DNA of 35,210 nt from an uncultured bacterium (GTDB lineage Bacteria; Krumholzibacteriota; Krumholzibacteriia; LZORAL124-64-63), in NCBI GenBank assembly GCA_937910695.1, contig CALEMW010000055.1, positions 1 to 35,210 on the forward strand. The letters are read 5' to 3'. This document shows positions 18,246 through 26,066 of this stretch, in pieces. Under the pieces are notes generated by a model. It was not told where the DNA came from, ran no database searches, and was given only the letters and a program-made list of their open reading frames with translations. Position numbers and translations under genes: made by a program. Each line of letters begins with the position of its first letter. The stretch's first letter is position 1.

Positions 18246-19520
18246 CTACTTCACGTTCTTCTTGATCCATTCAGTCGTCACGGACTTGGGACGCTCGATG
18301 GGGGAGCCCAGAGCCCGGTTCACGACCAGCTGGGAGAGCATGCCCATGGCGCGCGATACGGAGAACAGCACCGTGTAGTAGCTGAACTCCTTCATGCCGT
18401 AGTGGTAGAGCAGTGCGCCGGAGCCGGCGTCGACGTTGGGCCAGGGGTTCTTGGCCTTGCCCTGCTCCTTCAGCACCTCGGGGACGATCTCGTAGACGTC
18501 GTTGACTGTCTTCATGATCGGATCGTTCGGGAAATGCTTCATGCCGAAGGCGCGGAACTCGACGAAGCGCGGGTCGCTCACCCGCAGCACGGCGTGTCCG
18601 TAGCCGGGAATGACCTTGCCGGCGTTGAGGGTCTCCCAGGCGGTCTTGCGGATGTCCTCGCGCGACGGCTTGCCCTTGAACTGCTTGTTGAGCTGGATGA
18701 TCCAGTTCAGGCACTCCTGGTTGGCGAGGCCGTGCAGCGGGCCGGCGAGGCCGTTGAGTCCGGCCGACACGCTGTAGTAGGCGTCGCTCAGGGCCGAACC
18801 CACCAGATGGCAGGTATGGGCCGATACGTTGCCTCCCTCGTGGTCGCAGTGCAGCACGAGGTAAAGGCGCATGCAGTCGGCGAACTCGCCGCTGGGGTCC
18901 TTGATGCCGAGCATGTGGGCGTAGTTCTCGGACCAGGTCAGATTCTTCTTGGGTGCAATGCGCTTGCCCTTTTTGAAGCGCATCCGGTACACGCCTGCAG
19001 CGATGGCGGGCATGCGGCCGAGCAGATCGAGGGAGTCCTCGAGCATCGGCTTCCAGTAATCCTCCTTGGGCATGCCCTTGTCGTAGGCGGCGCGGAACTT
19101 AGATTCGCGCTCCATGGCCAGGATCGCCGTGTCGAGCATGCACATCGGGTGTGAGTCCTTGGGCATGGCCTCGAGGACCTTCCACACGTAGTTCGGGACC
19201 GCGGCGCGCGACGCCAGTTCGTCGCTCAAGGCGCGGCGGTCCTTGGCGTTGGGCAATTCTCCTGTACAGAGCAGGTAGAAGATATCTTCTGGGGTCTTGT
19301 CGGCGAGCTTGCCGATAGGGGTGCCGCGGATCAGCAGACCGACGTCGGGCGGGACTTCTGAAGTGTCGCAGATCATGGCCTTGACGCCGCGCATTCCACC
19401 ATAGGCTTGCTGCACGGTTACATCGCTGATCTTCTTGTCACCGTTCTTTTTCACCAGGGCACGGGTTTCAGTACGCCACTCGGGAATCAGTTTGGCCAGT
19501 CGGTTCTGCAGCTTCGCCAT
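18246..19520 (-). CDS. gltA: Citrate synthase, mitochondrial/Geobacter type
   Basis: This 424-residue cytoplasmic enzyme condenses oxaloacetate and acetyl-CoA to citrate, the first step of the TCA cycle. The catalytic triad is present: H263 in PLHGLANQE, H309 in PGYGHAVLR and D364 in NPWPNVDAGSG. The wording (LIRGTPIG-like start, HEGGNVSAHT, LANQECLNWI, LKEQGKAKNPWPNVD, YYTVLFSVSRAMG, ERPKSVTTEW) follows the animal mitochondrial enzyme much more than E. coli-type GltA. This type is known in Geobacteraceae and some other bacteria. I chose the ATG at 19520 because GGAGG lies 7 bases upstream and the family begins there; the frame stays open for over 700 bases further, but that extension is the antisense of the ferritin-like gene. 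The symbol is by function. Confidence 0.96.
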   Translation of the reverse strand: MAKLQNRLAKLIPEWRTETRALVKKNGDKKISDVTVQQAYGGMRGVKAMICDTSEVPPDVGLLIRGTPIGKLADKTPEDIFYLLCTGELPNAKDRRALSDELASRAAVPNYVWKVLEAMPKDSHPMCMLDTAILAMERESKFRAAYDKGMPKEDYWKPMLEDSLDLLGRMPAIAAGVYRMRFKKGKRIAPKKNLTWSENYAHMLGIKDPSGEFADCMRLYLVLHCDHEGGNVSAHTCHLVGSALSDAYYSVSAGLNGLAGPLHGLANQECLNWIIQLNKQFKGKPSREDIRKTAWETLNAGKVIPGYGHAVLRVSDPRFVEFRAFGMKHFPNDPIMKTVNDVYEIVPEVLKEQGKAKNPWPNVDAGSGALLYHYGMKEFSYYTVLFSVSRAMGMLSQLVVNRALGSPIERPKSVTTEWIKKNVK

Positions 19521-19585
19521 GTCATTGCCTCCAGGACGTCCGCCCCCGTAACTCACGGGAAATGACCACCTTATCAGTATGGTAT

Positions 19586-19604
19586 GACGCATCGAGGATG
19601 CGTC
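19586..19604. promoter_or_regulatory. Palindrome in the citrate synthase/ferritin divergent spacer
   Basis: GACGCATC (19586-19593) and GATGCGTC (19597-19604) form a perfect 8-base inverted repeat with a 3-base centre, in the 219-base gap between the divergent citrate synthase and ferritin-like genes. It could be an operator or a small hairpin. No matching second copy was noticed. Confidence 0.3.
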
Positions 19605-19739
19605 GGCAGCAATTGCAAATATGCAGAAAACAACGATGAAATTCAACCTCTGATCGGTTTGAGAAAAGAGCCGGCAGGCATTACCATTGACAGACGAGAC
19701 CGGACCAACCTGGTGCACGATCCTCTCTGGAGGGGCCCC

Positions 19740-20273
19740 ATGAGCAACGACGTGACACGCTGTATCGAAATTCTTTCCGACGCCATCGCTTTCGAGGAGG
19801 AGGGCATCCGCTTCTTCACCGAGCAGGCCGAAGCGACCAAGGCCGCCATCGAGAAGCGCATTTTCCTCTCGCTGGCCAAAGACGAACAGGGACATCGCGC
19901 TCATCTCATCGAGCTGCGCGACGACCTGATCCGCACCCACAACCTTGCCCCCTTGGGCCATGACGGCGCCCACGAGCACCGCACCGCCCGCGAGATCTTC
20001 GAGACGGCCCTCGACGAGGTGAAGGACCCCTACGACTACAAGCAGGAAGACCTCGAGATCCTCGAGGGCGCCATGGCCGTCGAGCGGAAGGGCTATGTCA
20101 TGTACAGCAAGGCCGCCGCGGAGCTTGAAGCCCCCGAGGCCAAGAAGCTGTTCACCCACCTGGCTGAAGAAGAGCAGAGCCACTATGACCTGCTCAAGAA
20201 CACCCACGACTACATGCAGGACCCCGAGGGCTGGCACGGCTACGACGAAGGGTCGATGATGGACGGTGGCTAG
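19740..20273 (+). CDS. Ferritin-like / rubrerythrin-type diiron protein
   Basis: This 177-residue protein is a four-helix bundle with two ExxH pairs: E-EEGIRFF in helix 1, DEQGHRAH in helix 2, MAVERKGYVMYS in helix 3 and EEEQSHYDLL in helix 4. This is the diiron site of the rubrerythrin/ferritin-like superfamily. There is no rubredoxin Cys4 domain, so it is not a complete rubrerythrin. Relatives handle peroxide or store iron. The ATG at 19740 has GGAGG upstream; the frame is open earlier but that part is unlike the family. The gene overlaps the next one (dihydrouridine synthase) by 8 bases, so they are probably one transcript. It is divergent from the citrate synthase gene. Confidence 0.85.
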   Translation: MSNDVTRCIEILSDAIAFEEEGIRFFTEQAEATKAAIEKRIFLSLAKDEQGHRAHLIELRDDLIRTHNLAPLGHDGAHEHRTAREIFETALDEVKDPYDYKQEDLEILEGAMAVERKGYVMYSKAAAELEAPEAKKLFTHLAEEEQSHYDLLKNTHDYMQDPEGWHGYDEGSMMDGG

Positions 20274-21327
20274 TCTTCACCGACTCCGCAGGATCGCAGC
20301 CTGCGACTTCTTCCGCGGCGTGATCGCCCTGGCGCCCATGGCCATGGGCGGCAACCTGCCCTACCGCCGTCTCTGCAAGGAGTTCGGGGCCGACCTCACG
20401 TGCAGTGAAATGATCCTGGCCCACAAGCTGGTCAAGGGCAGCCGTCGCGAACTGCCGCTGTTGCGCAAGCACAGTACAGAAACCCCTTTCGGCATCCAGA
20501 TCGCGGGCAGCAAGCCTCCGATCATGGCTGAGGCTGCCCGGCAGGCCGTCGAAAACGGCGCTGACTATGTGGATCTGAACTTCGGCTGTCCCATCGACGT
20601 GATGGTGCGCAAGGGGATCGGCGCTGCGGCGTTGAAGCGTCCGGGGCGGCTCGTGGCGATGATCGAAGCCGTCCGCGAGGCCGTCGATGTGCCGCTGCTG
20701 GTGAAAATCCGCACCGGGTGGTCGGAGGACAAGATCAATGCCGTGGATATCGCCGTGAAGGCGGCCGCAGCGGGGGCCGACGCCCTGTCCGTCCACGGCC
20801 GCACCCGGGAGCAGCGCTACCGCCGCGACGCCGACTGGGTGGTGATCGACGAGGTGGCCCGATCTGTGGACATCCCCGTACTCGGCAACGGCGACATCCT
20901 CACGGTCTGGGACCACCAGAAGCGCCGTGCCGAAACCGCGGTCGCCGGCGTGGTGGCCGCCCGGGGAGCCTTGATCAAGCCCTGGATCTTCCGCGAACTG
21001 AAGGACGGCGAGCCCTGGCACCCCACCGTCGCCGAGCGCTGGGGTGTGCTGCGCCGCTGGTTCGAGCTGGCGACGGAGCACTTCGGCGACGACGAGCAGG
21101 GGCTCGAGCGGGTGGAGCGTTTCTTCCTCTGGCACCAGGGATTCTGGCACCGTTACCGGCCCCACACCCACCAGGACTGGCTGGCAGCCCAGCCCGGATC
21201 GCTGATCCAGCACCGCGACGACGGCCCCGGCGACGACCCGGAAGAACGCCTGCTGGCCGGCGCCGACGAAGCCGATCACCGCCTGATCTGGGCCCGGCTC
21301 CTTGACAGGGACCATCCGGGCGTCTAG
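20266..21327 (+). CDS. tRNA-dihydrouridine synthase, eukaryotic Dus3-like
   Basis: This 353-residue flavoenzyme (FMN, NADPH) reduces uridine to dihydrouridine in the D-loop or variable region of tRNA. It has a TIM-barrel Dus fold: LAPMAMGGNLPYRRLCKEFG near the start, FGIQIAGS, the catalytic-site LNFGCPID (C108), VKIRTGW, VHGRTREQRYRRDADW, LGNGDI and VAARGALIKPWIFREL. These segments resemble eukaryotic Dus3 (GCPIDLV, HGRSREQRY, GNGDIL, ARGALLKPWLF) far more than bacterial DusA, B or C. Eukaryotic Dus3 also has zinc-finger regions, which are absent here. The GTG at 20266 overlaps the ferritin-like gene; an in-frame GTG at 20320 is an alternative. It precedes the cobalamin riboswitch. Confidence 0.9.
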   Translation: MASLHRLRRIAACDFFRGVIALAPMAMGGNLPYRRLCKEFGADLTCSEMILAHKLVKGSRRELPLLRKHSTETPFGIQIAGSKPPIMAEAARQAVENGADYVDLNFGCPIDVMVRKGIGAAALKRPGRLVAMIEAVREAVDVPLLVKIRTGWSEDKINAVDIAVKAAAAGADALSVHGRTREQRYRRDADWVVIDEVARSVDIPVLGNGDILTVWDHQKRRAETAVAGVVAARGALIKPWIFRELKDGEPWHPTVAERWGVLRRWFELATEHFGDDEQGLERVERFFLWHQGFWHRYRPHTHQDWLAAQPGSLIQHRDDGPGDDPEERLLAGADEADHRLIWARLLDRDHPGV

Positions 21328-21344
21328 TCTCGACACATCCGACA

Positions 21345-21500
21345 TCACGGTCCGTGATCCCCCGGAAGCCGGTGCGAATCCGGCGCGGCCCCGCCACTGT
21401 ATGCGGCGACGAATCCCACACAAGGCCACTGATCCGCGAGGGTCGGGAAGGCGTGGGAGGAGGATGACCCGCGAGCCAGGAGACCGATCCGGACCCCTAT
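21345..21500 (+). promoter_or_regulatory. Cobalamin riboswitch
   Basis: The conserved core is visible: GGAAGCCGGTGCGAATCCGG starting near 21366, then CGCGGCCCCGCCACTGT, GGGAAGGCG, and the B12 box AGCCAGGAGACC (21474-21485). The outer stem pairs GGTCC (21349-21353) with GGACC (21491-21495). The btuB start codon is about 45 bases downstream, and its GGGAGGG ribosome binding site follows a short complementary stretch (CCACC), which suggests that bound cobalamin represses translation. It should control the whole btuB, propeller and adenosyltransferase group. Confidence 0.93.
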
Positions 21501-21530
21501 TGCCACCACCTTCGCGGGAGGGTTCCTGGC

Positions 21531-23549
21531 ATGCGCGTCCGGCGCTTGTTCTCCGTTTTCATCCTCTGTTGTCAGGTCGTGCCGTGCGCGATCGTGCGTG
21601 GTGCGGAGACGTCCGTCCCGGCCGCGGCGGCGGTTGCCGACACCCTGAAGGTGATCGCGCCCCGCGGTGAGCGTCACCTGGGCGGCGTGACCACGGTCAC
21701 CGTCGTGGACCTCGACCGCGACGGCGCGGGCCTAGACCTCGCCGAACTCCTCGAAGATTCTGCTGGTCTGCAGATCCGGCGCTACGGCGGGCTCGGCGCC
21801 CCGGCCATCCCATCGATCCGCGGCTCTTCTGCGACCCAGGTGACCGTGCTGATCGACGGCATCCCGTTGAGCGACGCCCTCGACGGCGTGCTCGATCTCT
21901 CCACCCTGCCACTCGACCGTTTCGTGCGCGCGGAGATCTACCGCGGCGGCCTGCCTGCCCACTTGGGGGGACCGGGTGGTGTGGGGGCCGTCAATCTCAT
22001 AACCCGGGACGCCGGCGACAGCGTATCCGAGCTGCGATTGAGCGGCGGCGCGTTCGGCGAAGCGGGAGCGCGGCTGACTCTGCAGGGGCGGAGCGCCGGC
22101 TGGGAAATCCTCGCGATGCTGCACGGGCGCCGTGCCGACAACGCCTACGGATACCATGACGACAACGGCACCTTCGCCAACCCCGACGACGATTACGACG
22201 CTCACCGCCGCAACGCCTGGTTCGAAGAAATCGGCGCCACGTTGGCCCTGCATCGCGGCCTGGCGGGGGGGCATCTTCTGCGCACCACCTTCGGCGCCTA
22301 CCGACGCGATGCGGGTGTGGCTGGGCCGGCAGGCGCCGCCCCCGTCCTTGCCGCCGACAGCCGGATCGTGCGTGGGGACCTGGACCTGGACATCGCAGCG
22401 GCCGACGGCGCCTACGGTCTGCGCTTCACCGCTCGACCAGAACGTGACGAACTCCATGATCCCGACCGCGAGGTGGGCGGCGATCCCTCGGGCTCTTCCC
22501 GCGGCGACGGTGTCCATACCGGCCTGCGGGCACACGGTGCGTGGGGGTTCGATCTGCCTGCCGGCGCCGGTCATGTGACCGCCGTGCCCATCGTTGAGCA
22601 GCGCCGAGAGCATTACGTGTTCACCCGCACCGACGGCGTGGTGGAACCTCGTCGTGAGCGCACCGCGACGATGGCCGGCACAGACGTCCAGGTCGAGCTG
22701 CCCGGTCTCCATCTGGTCTTGTCGCCTTCGCTGCGTTGGCAGCGCCACGAGGACGACTTTCCGGCTCTGCCGGCTCTGCCGCATCTGCCGCCGCCCACTC
22801 TGGCGGAACCCCATGTTCACGAAGATTGGGCGCGGTCGGCGGCGGCGATCTGGGAAGCGTTGCCAGCGCAGCTCTTTCTCGAGGCCCGGGCGCACCGTTC
22901 CGCGCGGGCTCCCTCGTGGTTGGAACTCTTCGGGAACCAGGGCTTCGTGAACGGGAATCGCGAGCTTGTGCCCGAGCGCATCACCAGCCGGGAGCTGGCC
23001 ATGCGTTTGCGGACGGAGGAGGGTCTCGCGGTGCGTTGGACCATGTTCCACAGCGAAATCGACCGCATGATCCTGTGGGTGACCAACTCCCAGTCGACCG
23101 TCAAAGCCGAAAACATAGGCCGCACCGTGACAGTGGGGCACGAGGTCGAACTGACGGTCGACCTACCCGGGGGGGCCTCGTGGTGGCTCAGTCTGACCCA
23201 GCAGGACGCCCGCGACCGCGGCGACGATCCGATCTATGCCGGCAAGACGCTGCCCCTGCAGCCGTCCTGGTCCCTGGCTTTGGGAGCCGCTGTTCCTTTG
23301 GGGCCGTGGACGGTGCGTGGACGCGTCGTGCGCGAAGCGTCCAACTGGCGTTTCCGCTATCACGGCGACGAAGAGGCCATGCCGTCGCGCACAGTTGTGG
23401 GCGTTGCCGCCGCCAGAGAATGGCGGGTGGGGAGTCGCGAGTGGAAACTCACCGTTGAAGGCCTGAACCTGACAGATGACGACGTGTTCGACGTGGTGGG
23501 CTATCCCCTCGCCGGCCGTTCGCTCCGTGCCTCTGTTTGCATCCGTTGA
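21531..23549 (+). CDS. btuB: TonB-dependent vitamin B12 receptor
   Basis: This 672-residue outer-membrane receptor actively takes up cobalamin using TonB energy. It has a signal peptide (about 1-25), a TonB box DTLKVIA near residue 37 (E. coli BtuB has DTLVVTA), a plug domain (about 45-165: LLEDSAGLQIRRYGG, IRGSSATQVTVLIDGIPL, GGVGAVNLITR) and a 22-strand-type barrel to the end. The carboxyl terminus lacks the usual final aromatic residue. The gene follows directly after a cobalamin riboswitch, which is strong evidence for substrate. The ATG at 21531 has GGGAGGG 8 bases upstream. The next gene starts 11 bases after the stop. Confidence 0.93.
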   Translation: MRVRRLFSVFILCCQVVPCAIVRGAETSVPAAAAVADTLKVIAPRGERHLGGVTTVTVVDLDRDGAGLDLAELLEDSAGLQIRRYGGLGAPAIPSIRGSSATQVTVLIDGIPLSDALDGVLDLSTLPLDRFVRAEIYRGGLPAHLGGPGGVGAVNLITRDAGDSVSELRLSGGAFGEAGARLTLQGRSAGWEILAMLHGRRADNAYGYHDDNGTFANPDDDYDAHRRNAWFEEIGATLALHRGLAGGHLLRTTFGAYRRDAGVAGPAGAAPVLAADSRIVRGDLDLDIAAADGAYGLRFTARPERDELHDPDREVGGDPSGSSRGDGVHTGLRAHGAWGFDLPAGAGHVTAVPIVEQRREHYVFTRTDGVVEPRRERTATMAGTDVQVELPGLHLVLSPSLRWQRHEDDFPALPALPHLPPPTLAEPHVHEDWARSAAAIWEALPAQLFLEARAHRSARAPSWLELFGNQGFVNGNRELVPERITSRELAMRLRTEEGLAVRWTMFHSEIDRMILWVTNSQSTVKAENIGRTVTVGHEVELTVDLPGGASWWLSLTQQDARDRGDDPIYAGKTLPLQPSWSLALGAAVPLGPWTVRGRVVREASNWRFRYHGDEEAMPSRTVVGVAAAREWRVGSREWKLTVEGLNLTDDDVFDVVGYPLAGRSLRASVCIR

Positions 23550-23560
23550 GGAGTAACGAC

Positions 23561-24955
23561 ATGGTCCGCATTCTGACGATCCTCGCCTTGCTCGCCTGTG
23601 CCGCAATCTCTTCCGCCTGGGAAGAACTGCTGGTCGTGACCACCGACTACTCCGCCTATGGCGCCGTGTCCACCGTCGGTCGCCATGCTCCGTGGACTCC
23701 CACCGCGGACATCGAAACCATCAACGCCGATGCGGTGGCTCGCTGGCACGGCGGTCTGTACTACGTGGTCAACAGGGGGGGGCCGTCCAATGTGCAGATC
23801 CTCGATCCCGCCCTGGGTCTGGACACGATCCTGCAATTCAGCGTCGGCGTGGGCCGCAATCCCCAGGACATCGCCTTCGGCGCCGACGGCCATGGTTGGA
23901 TTCCCTGCTACGACGAGGCCGTGCTGCTCGAGGTAGATCCTGAGGGGGGCACGATTCTCGGCTCCTATTCCACGTCCGAGTTCGCCGACGCCGACGGGTT
24001 GCCCGAGACCTCCTGGACCATCCTCGCCGGAGACGTGCTGGGCATCGTGTGCCAGCGCCTCGACCGGAACGGCTGGTGGGGGCCGGCGGACTATTCCCAG
24101 ATCCTGCTCTTCGATCTCGCAGCCCGGGCCTGGATCGACGCCGATCCCGTCTCCCCAGGCGTCCAGGGCCTGGTGCTGGCCGGCACGAATCCATCCGCCA
24201 TGCCCGAACCCGTCGGCGATGGCCGCCGTGCCCGTGTGGCGTCGACCGGCTGGTTCGGACTGTTGGACGGAGGCATCGAGACCGTCGATCTGATCGCCGG
24301 CACCACCTCGGGGCTGCAGGTGACCGAAGCCCAGCTCGGCGGCGACATCATCGACTTCGTGACCGTGGCCGTTGATCGAGCCTACGCCTTGGTCAGCGAT
24401 GCAGCGTTCCGTACCAACCTGGTGACCTTTGATCCGCGCGATGGATCCGCAGTGTCGACCATCGTTGCCGCGGCGGGGTACGACTACGTCGATCTGGCCT
24501 GGGACGGAGTCGACTTGGTGTATCTGTGCGACCAAACAGTCGGGGCCGCGGGCGTGCGCGTCTTTGCGGCGGCGACGGGTGTGGAGTTGACAACCGCGCC
24601 GGTGGGGGTGGGGCGGCCGCCGTTCATGGTCGTCGCTCCGGTGGATGTGACGACATCCGTGTCCCAGTTCTCGGTTCCGTTGTTGACGGTCGCGCCGCCT
24701 TTCCCGAATCCCGCCAATCCCCGGACCACCGTGGTGATGTCGGCTCCTCCGTACAGTGAGATCCGCCTGGAAGTGCTCGATGTCCGCGGCCGTCGCATCG
24801 CCGATGCCATGGTTACCGCAGACGCCGGGGGCCGTGCCGACTGGACCTGGATCGGCTGCGACGAGCATGGGCGTCCGGCGCCGTCGGCCGTGTACCATGT
24901 GCGGGCGACGTCAGGCGCGTTCCGAGCCGAAACGACGCTGACCCTCGTCCGTTGA
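23561..24955 (+). CDS. Secreted beta-propeller protein, candidate BtuG-like B12 binder, with sorting domain
   Basis: This 464-residue exported protein has a signal peptide (MVRILTILALLACAAISSA). Residues about 22-375 form a YncE-like propeller made of repeated strands (for example ADAVARWHGGLYYVVNRGG, GVGRNPQDIAFGADGHGW, YDYVDLAWDGVDLVYLCD). Residues about 385-464 are an NPFNP-type domain (PPFPNPANPRTTVVM, VLDVRGRRI, PSAVYHVRA). It is not a lipoprotein (no lipobox Cys). The gene lies 11 bases behind btuB under the cobalamin riboswitch, with GAGGAG 7 bases before the ATG at 23561. In Bacteroides, the surface lipoprotein BtuG is a seven-bladed propeller that captures B12 for BtuB. The BtuG-like role is inferred from fold and context, not from visible identity. 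Confidence 0.8.
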   Translation: MVRILTILALLACAAISSAWEELLVVTTDYSAYGAVSTVGRHAPWTPTADIETINADAVARWHGGLYYVVNRGGPSNVQILDPALGLDTILQFSVGVGRNPQDIAFGADGHGWIPCYDEAVLLEVDPEGGTILGSYSTSEFADADGLPETSWTILAGDVLGIVCQRLDRNGWWGPADYSQILLFDLAARAWIDADPVSPGVQGLVLAGTNPSAMPEPVGDGRRARVASTGWFGLLDGGIETVDLIAGTTSGLQVTEAQLGGDIIDFVTVAVDRAYALVSDAAFRTNLVTFDPRDGSAVSTIVAAAGYDYVDLAWDGVDLVYLCDQTVGAAGVRVFAAATGVELTTAPVGVGRPPFMVVAPVDVTTSVSQFSVPLLTVAPPFPNPANPRTTVVMSAPPYSEIRLEVLDVRGRRIADAMVTADAGGRADWTWIGCDEHGRPAPSAVYHVRATSGAFRAETTLTLVR

Positions 24956-25009
24956 TCCAGCCGTGCGCCTCCGTTGACGATGCGCTATGGTGGTGACCAG
25001 GAGGTATCC

Positions 25010-25612
25010 ATGAGCCGCATCTATACCCGCACCGGCGACCTGGGCGAGACCGCCCTGATCGGCGGCACCCGCGCCCCCAAGAGCGACATCCGCGTCGATC
25101 TCTACGGCACCGCCGACGAACTCAACGCCCAGCTGGGCCTGGTCGTCGCCCTGCTCGACCGTCCCGACCACGAGGACCCGACCCGGGCCGCTGCCGCGAC
25201 GCGCCTGATGGCGGAGCTCACGGCCGTCCAGAGCCGGCTGTTCGATCTCGGCGCCCTTCTGGCCGATCCGGATCGCTGTGCCGGTCTCGCCCGCAGCGGC
25301 GAGGCGATCGCCGCCTTCGATCCGGCCCGGCTCGAGCATTCCATCGACCGCATGGACGACGATCTCCAGCCCCTGCGCACCTTCATCCTGCCCGGCGGCA
25401 CCCCGCCGGCGGCCGTGCTCCATGTAGCGCGCACGGTGTGCCGTCGCCTGGAACGCCGGGCCGTAGAGGCCGCGACGACCATCGCTGTTCCCGCCGACGC
25501 CGTGCGCTGGCTGAATCGCTTGAGCGACTGGCTCTTCACGGCGGCGCGCTGGATCCAGCACACGTCGGGGCGTGACGACGTGCCCTGGCGTCCCGGCGAG
25601 TCCGTCGAGTGA
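25010..25612 (+). CDS. Cob(I)alamin adenosyltransferase, PduO type
   Basis: This 200-residue cytoplasmic enzyme makes adenosylcobalamin from cob(I)alamin and ATP. The ATP-binding start TRTGDLGETALIGG (residues 6-19), DLYGTADELNAQLG, and the carboxyl-terminal signature FILPGGTPPAAVLHVARTVC, continued by RRLERRAV, are those of the PduO/MMAB family. The ATG at 25010 has AGGAGG 5 bases upstream. It is the third gene of the riboswitch-controlled B12 group (54 bases after the propeller gene), and follows import with activation to the coenzyme form. PduO-type genes are often labelled pduO or cobO; I leave the symbol open. Confidence 0.94.
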   Translation: MSRIYTRTGDLGETALIGGTRAPKSDIRVDLYGTADELNAQLGLVVALLDRPDHEDPTRAAAATRLMAELTAVQSRLFDLGALLADPDRCAGLARSGEAIAAFDPARLEHSIDRMDDDLQPLRTFILPGGTPPAAVLHVARTVCRRLERRAVEAATTIAVPADAVRWLNRLSDWLFTAARWIQHTSGRDDVPWRPGESVE

Positions 25613-25755
25613 CATCTCCGGCCAACCCACGAGCCGCGTTGATGATCGTCTGCTGAAGTTGAGACCTTCGGAAGTGATTTGGTATGTGATGTTGTCAGGG
25701 ATATGAAAAGGGCCTCCCCGAAGGGAGGCCCTGAATCGTTGCGAGCGACGCGTTC
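25613..25755. other. Spacer between convergent genes, with one terminator
   Basis: Nothing coding is visible. The stretch holds the terminator listed at 25706-25731. Confidence 0.6.
25706..25731 (-). terminator. Intrinsic terminator of the ferredoxin gene
   Basis: GGGCCTCCC (25710-25718), tetraloop CGAA, GGGAGGCCC (25723-25731), a perfect 9-base stem. On the minus strand it is followed by TTTT, 25 bases after the ferredoxin stop. On the plus strand no T-run follows, so its use for the B12 operon is less certain. Confidence 0.8.
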
Positions 25756-25932
25756 TTAGTCGAGCATCGAGATGGCTTCGGTCGGGCAGGCTTCGACGCA
25801 GGCCTCGCAGTCGGTGCACTCGTCGGCGTTGACGAAAGCGTGGTCACCGTCCATGGAGATGGCTTCGGTCGGGCAAGCCTCGACGCAGGCTTCGCAGGCG
25901 GTGCACTCGTCGGTGTTCACGAAAGCAGGCAT
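25756..25932 (-). CDS. Small 2[4Fe-4S] ferredoxin
   Basis: This 58-residue electron carrier has two CxxCxxCxxxCP cluster motifs: CTACEACVEACP (residues 10-21) and CTDCEACVEACP (39-50). The family is the short clostridial-type ferredoxin that passes low-potential electrons between cytoplasmic enzymes. AGGAG lies 6 bases before the ATG at 25932. The halves are nearly identical: residues 4-27 and 33-56 differ at few positions, and their DNA differs at about seven of 72 bases, so the ancient gene duplication has been kept or re-homogenised. It is transcribed alone, with its own terminator. Its redox partner is not evident from the neighbours. Confidence 0.95.
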   Translation of the reverse strand: MPAFVNTDECTACEACVEACPTEAISMDGDHAFVNADECTDCEACVEACPTEAISMLD

Positions 25933-25988
25933 GGGAGACTCCTGGGTCTTGAGTTGGTCGTCGACGCCTCAGCGTCCTCGATCGGGCG

Positions 25989-26017
25989 AAAATCGCCGCT
26001 CTTCCCTTTGATGTCAA
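25989..26017 (-). promoter_or_regulatory. Possible promoter of the ferredoxin gene
   Basis: On the minus strand a perfect TTGACA (26017-26012) is followed after 17 bases by GATTTT (25994-25989, a 3-of-6 match to TATAAT). It lies 57 bases before the ferredoxin ATG in an AT-richer stretch. Confidence 0.35.
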
Positions 26018-26066
26018 ATCTTGATTTTACGGTTTCGATATTGAAAGGCGAGTTCGTCTGAGCCGG

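Noticed and set aside
19521..20237. Amino-terminal extension of the citrate synthase frame
   Set aside because: It is the antisense of the ferritin-like gene. The family start and a GGAGG site are at 19520.
21363..21410. tRNA-like GGTGCGAATCC stretch
   Set aside because: It belongs to the conserved core of the cobalamin riboswitch; no cloverleaf can be drawn around it.
25772..26011. 79-codon plus-strand frame with repeated ASVGQASTQAS motif
   Set aside because: It is the antisense of the ferredoxin; the repeat comes from the two similar cluster motifs.
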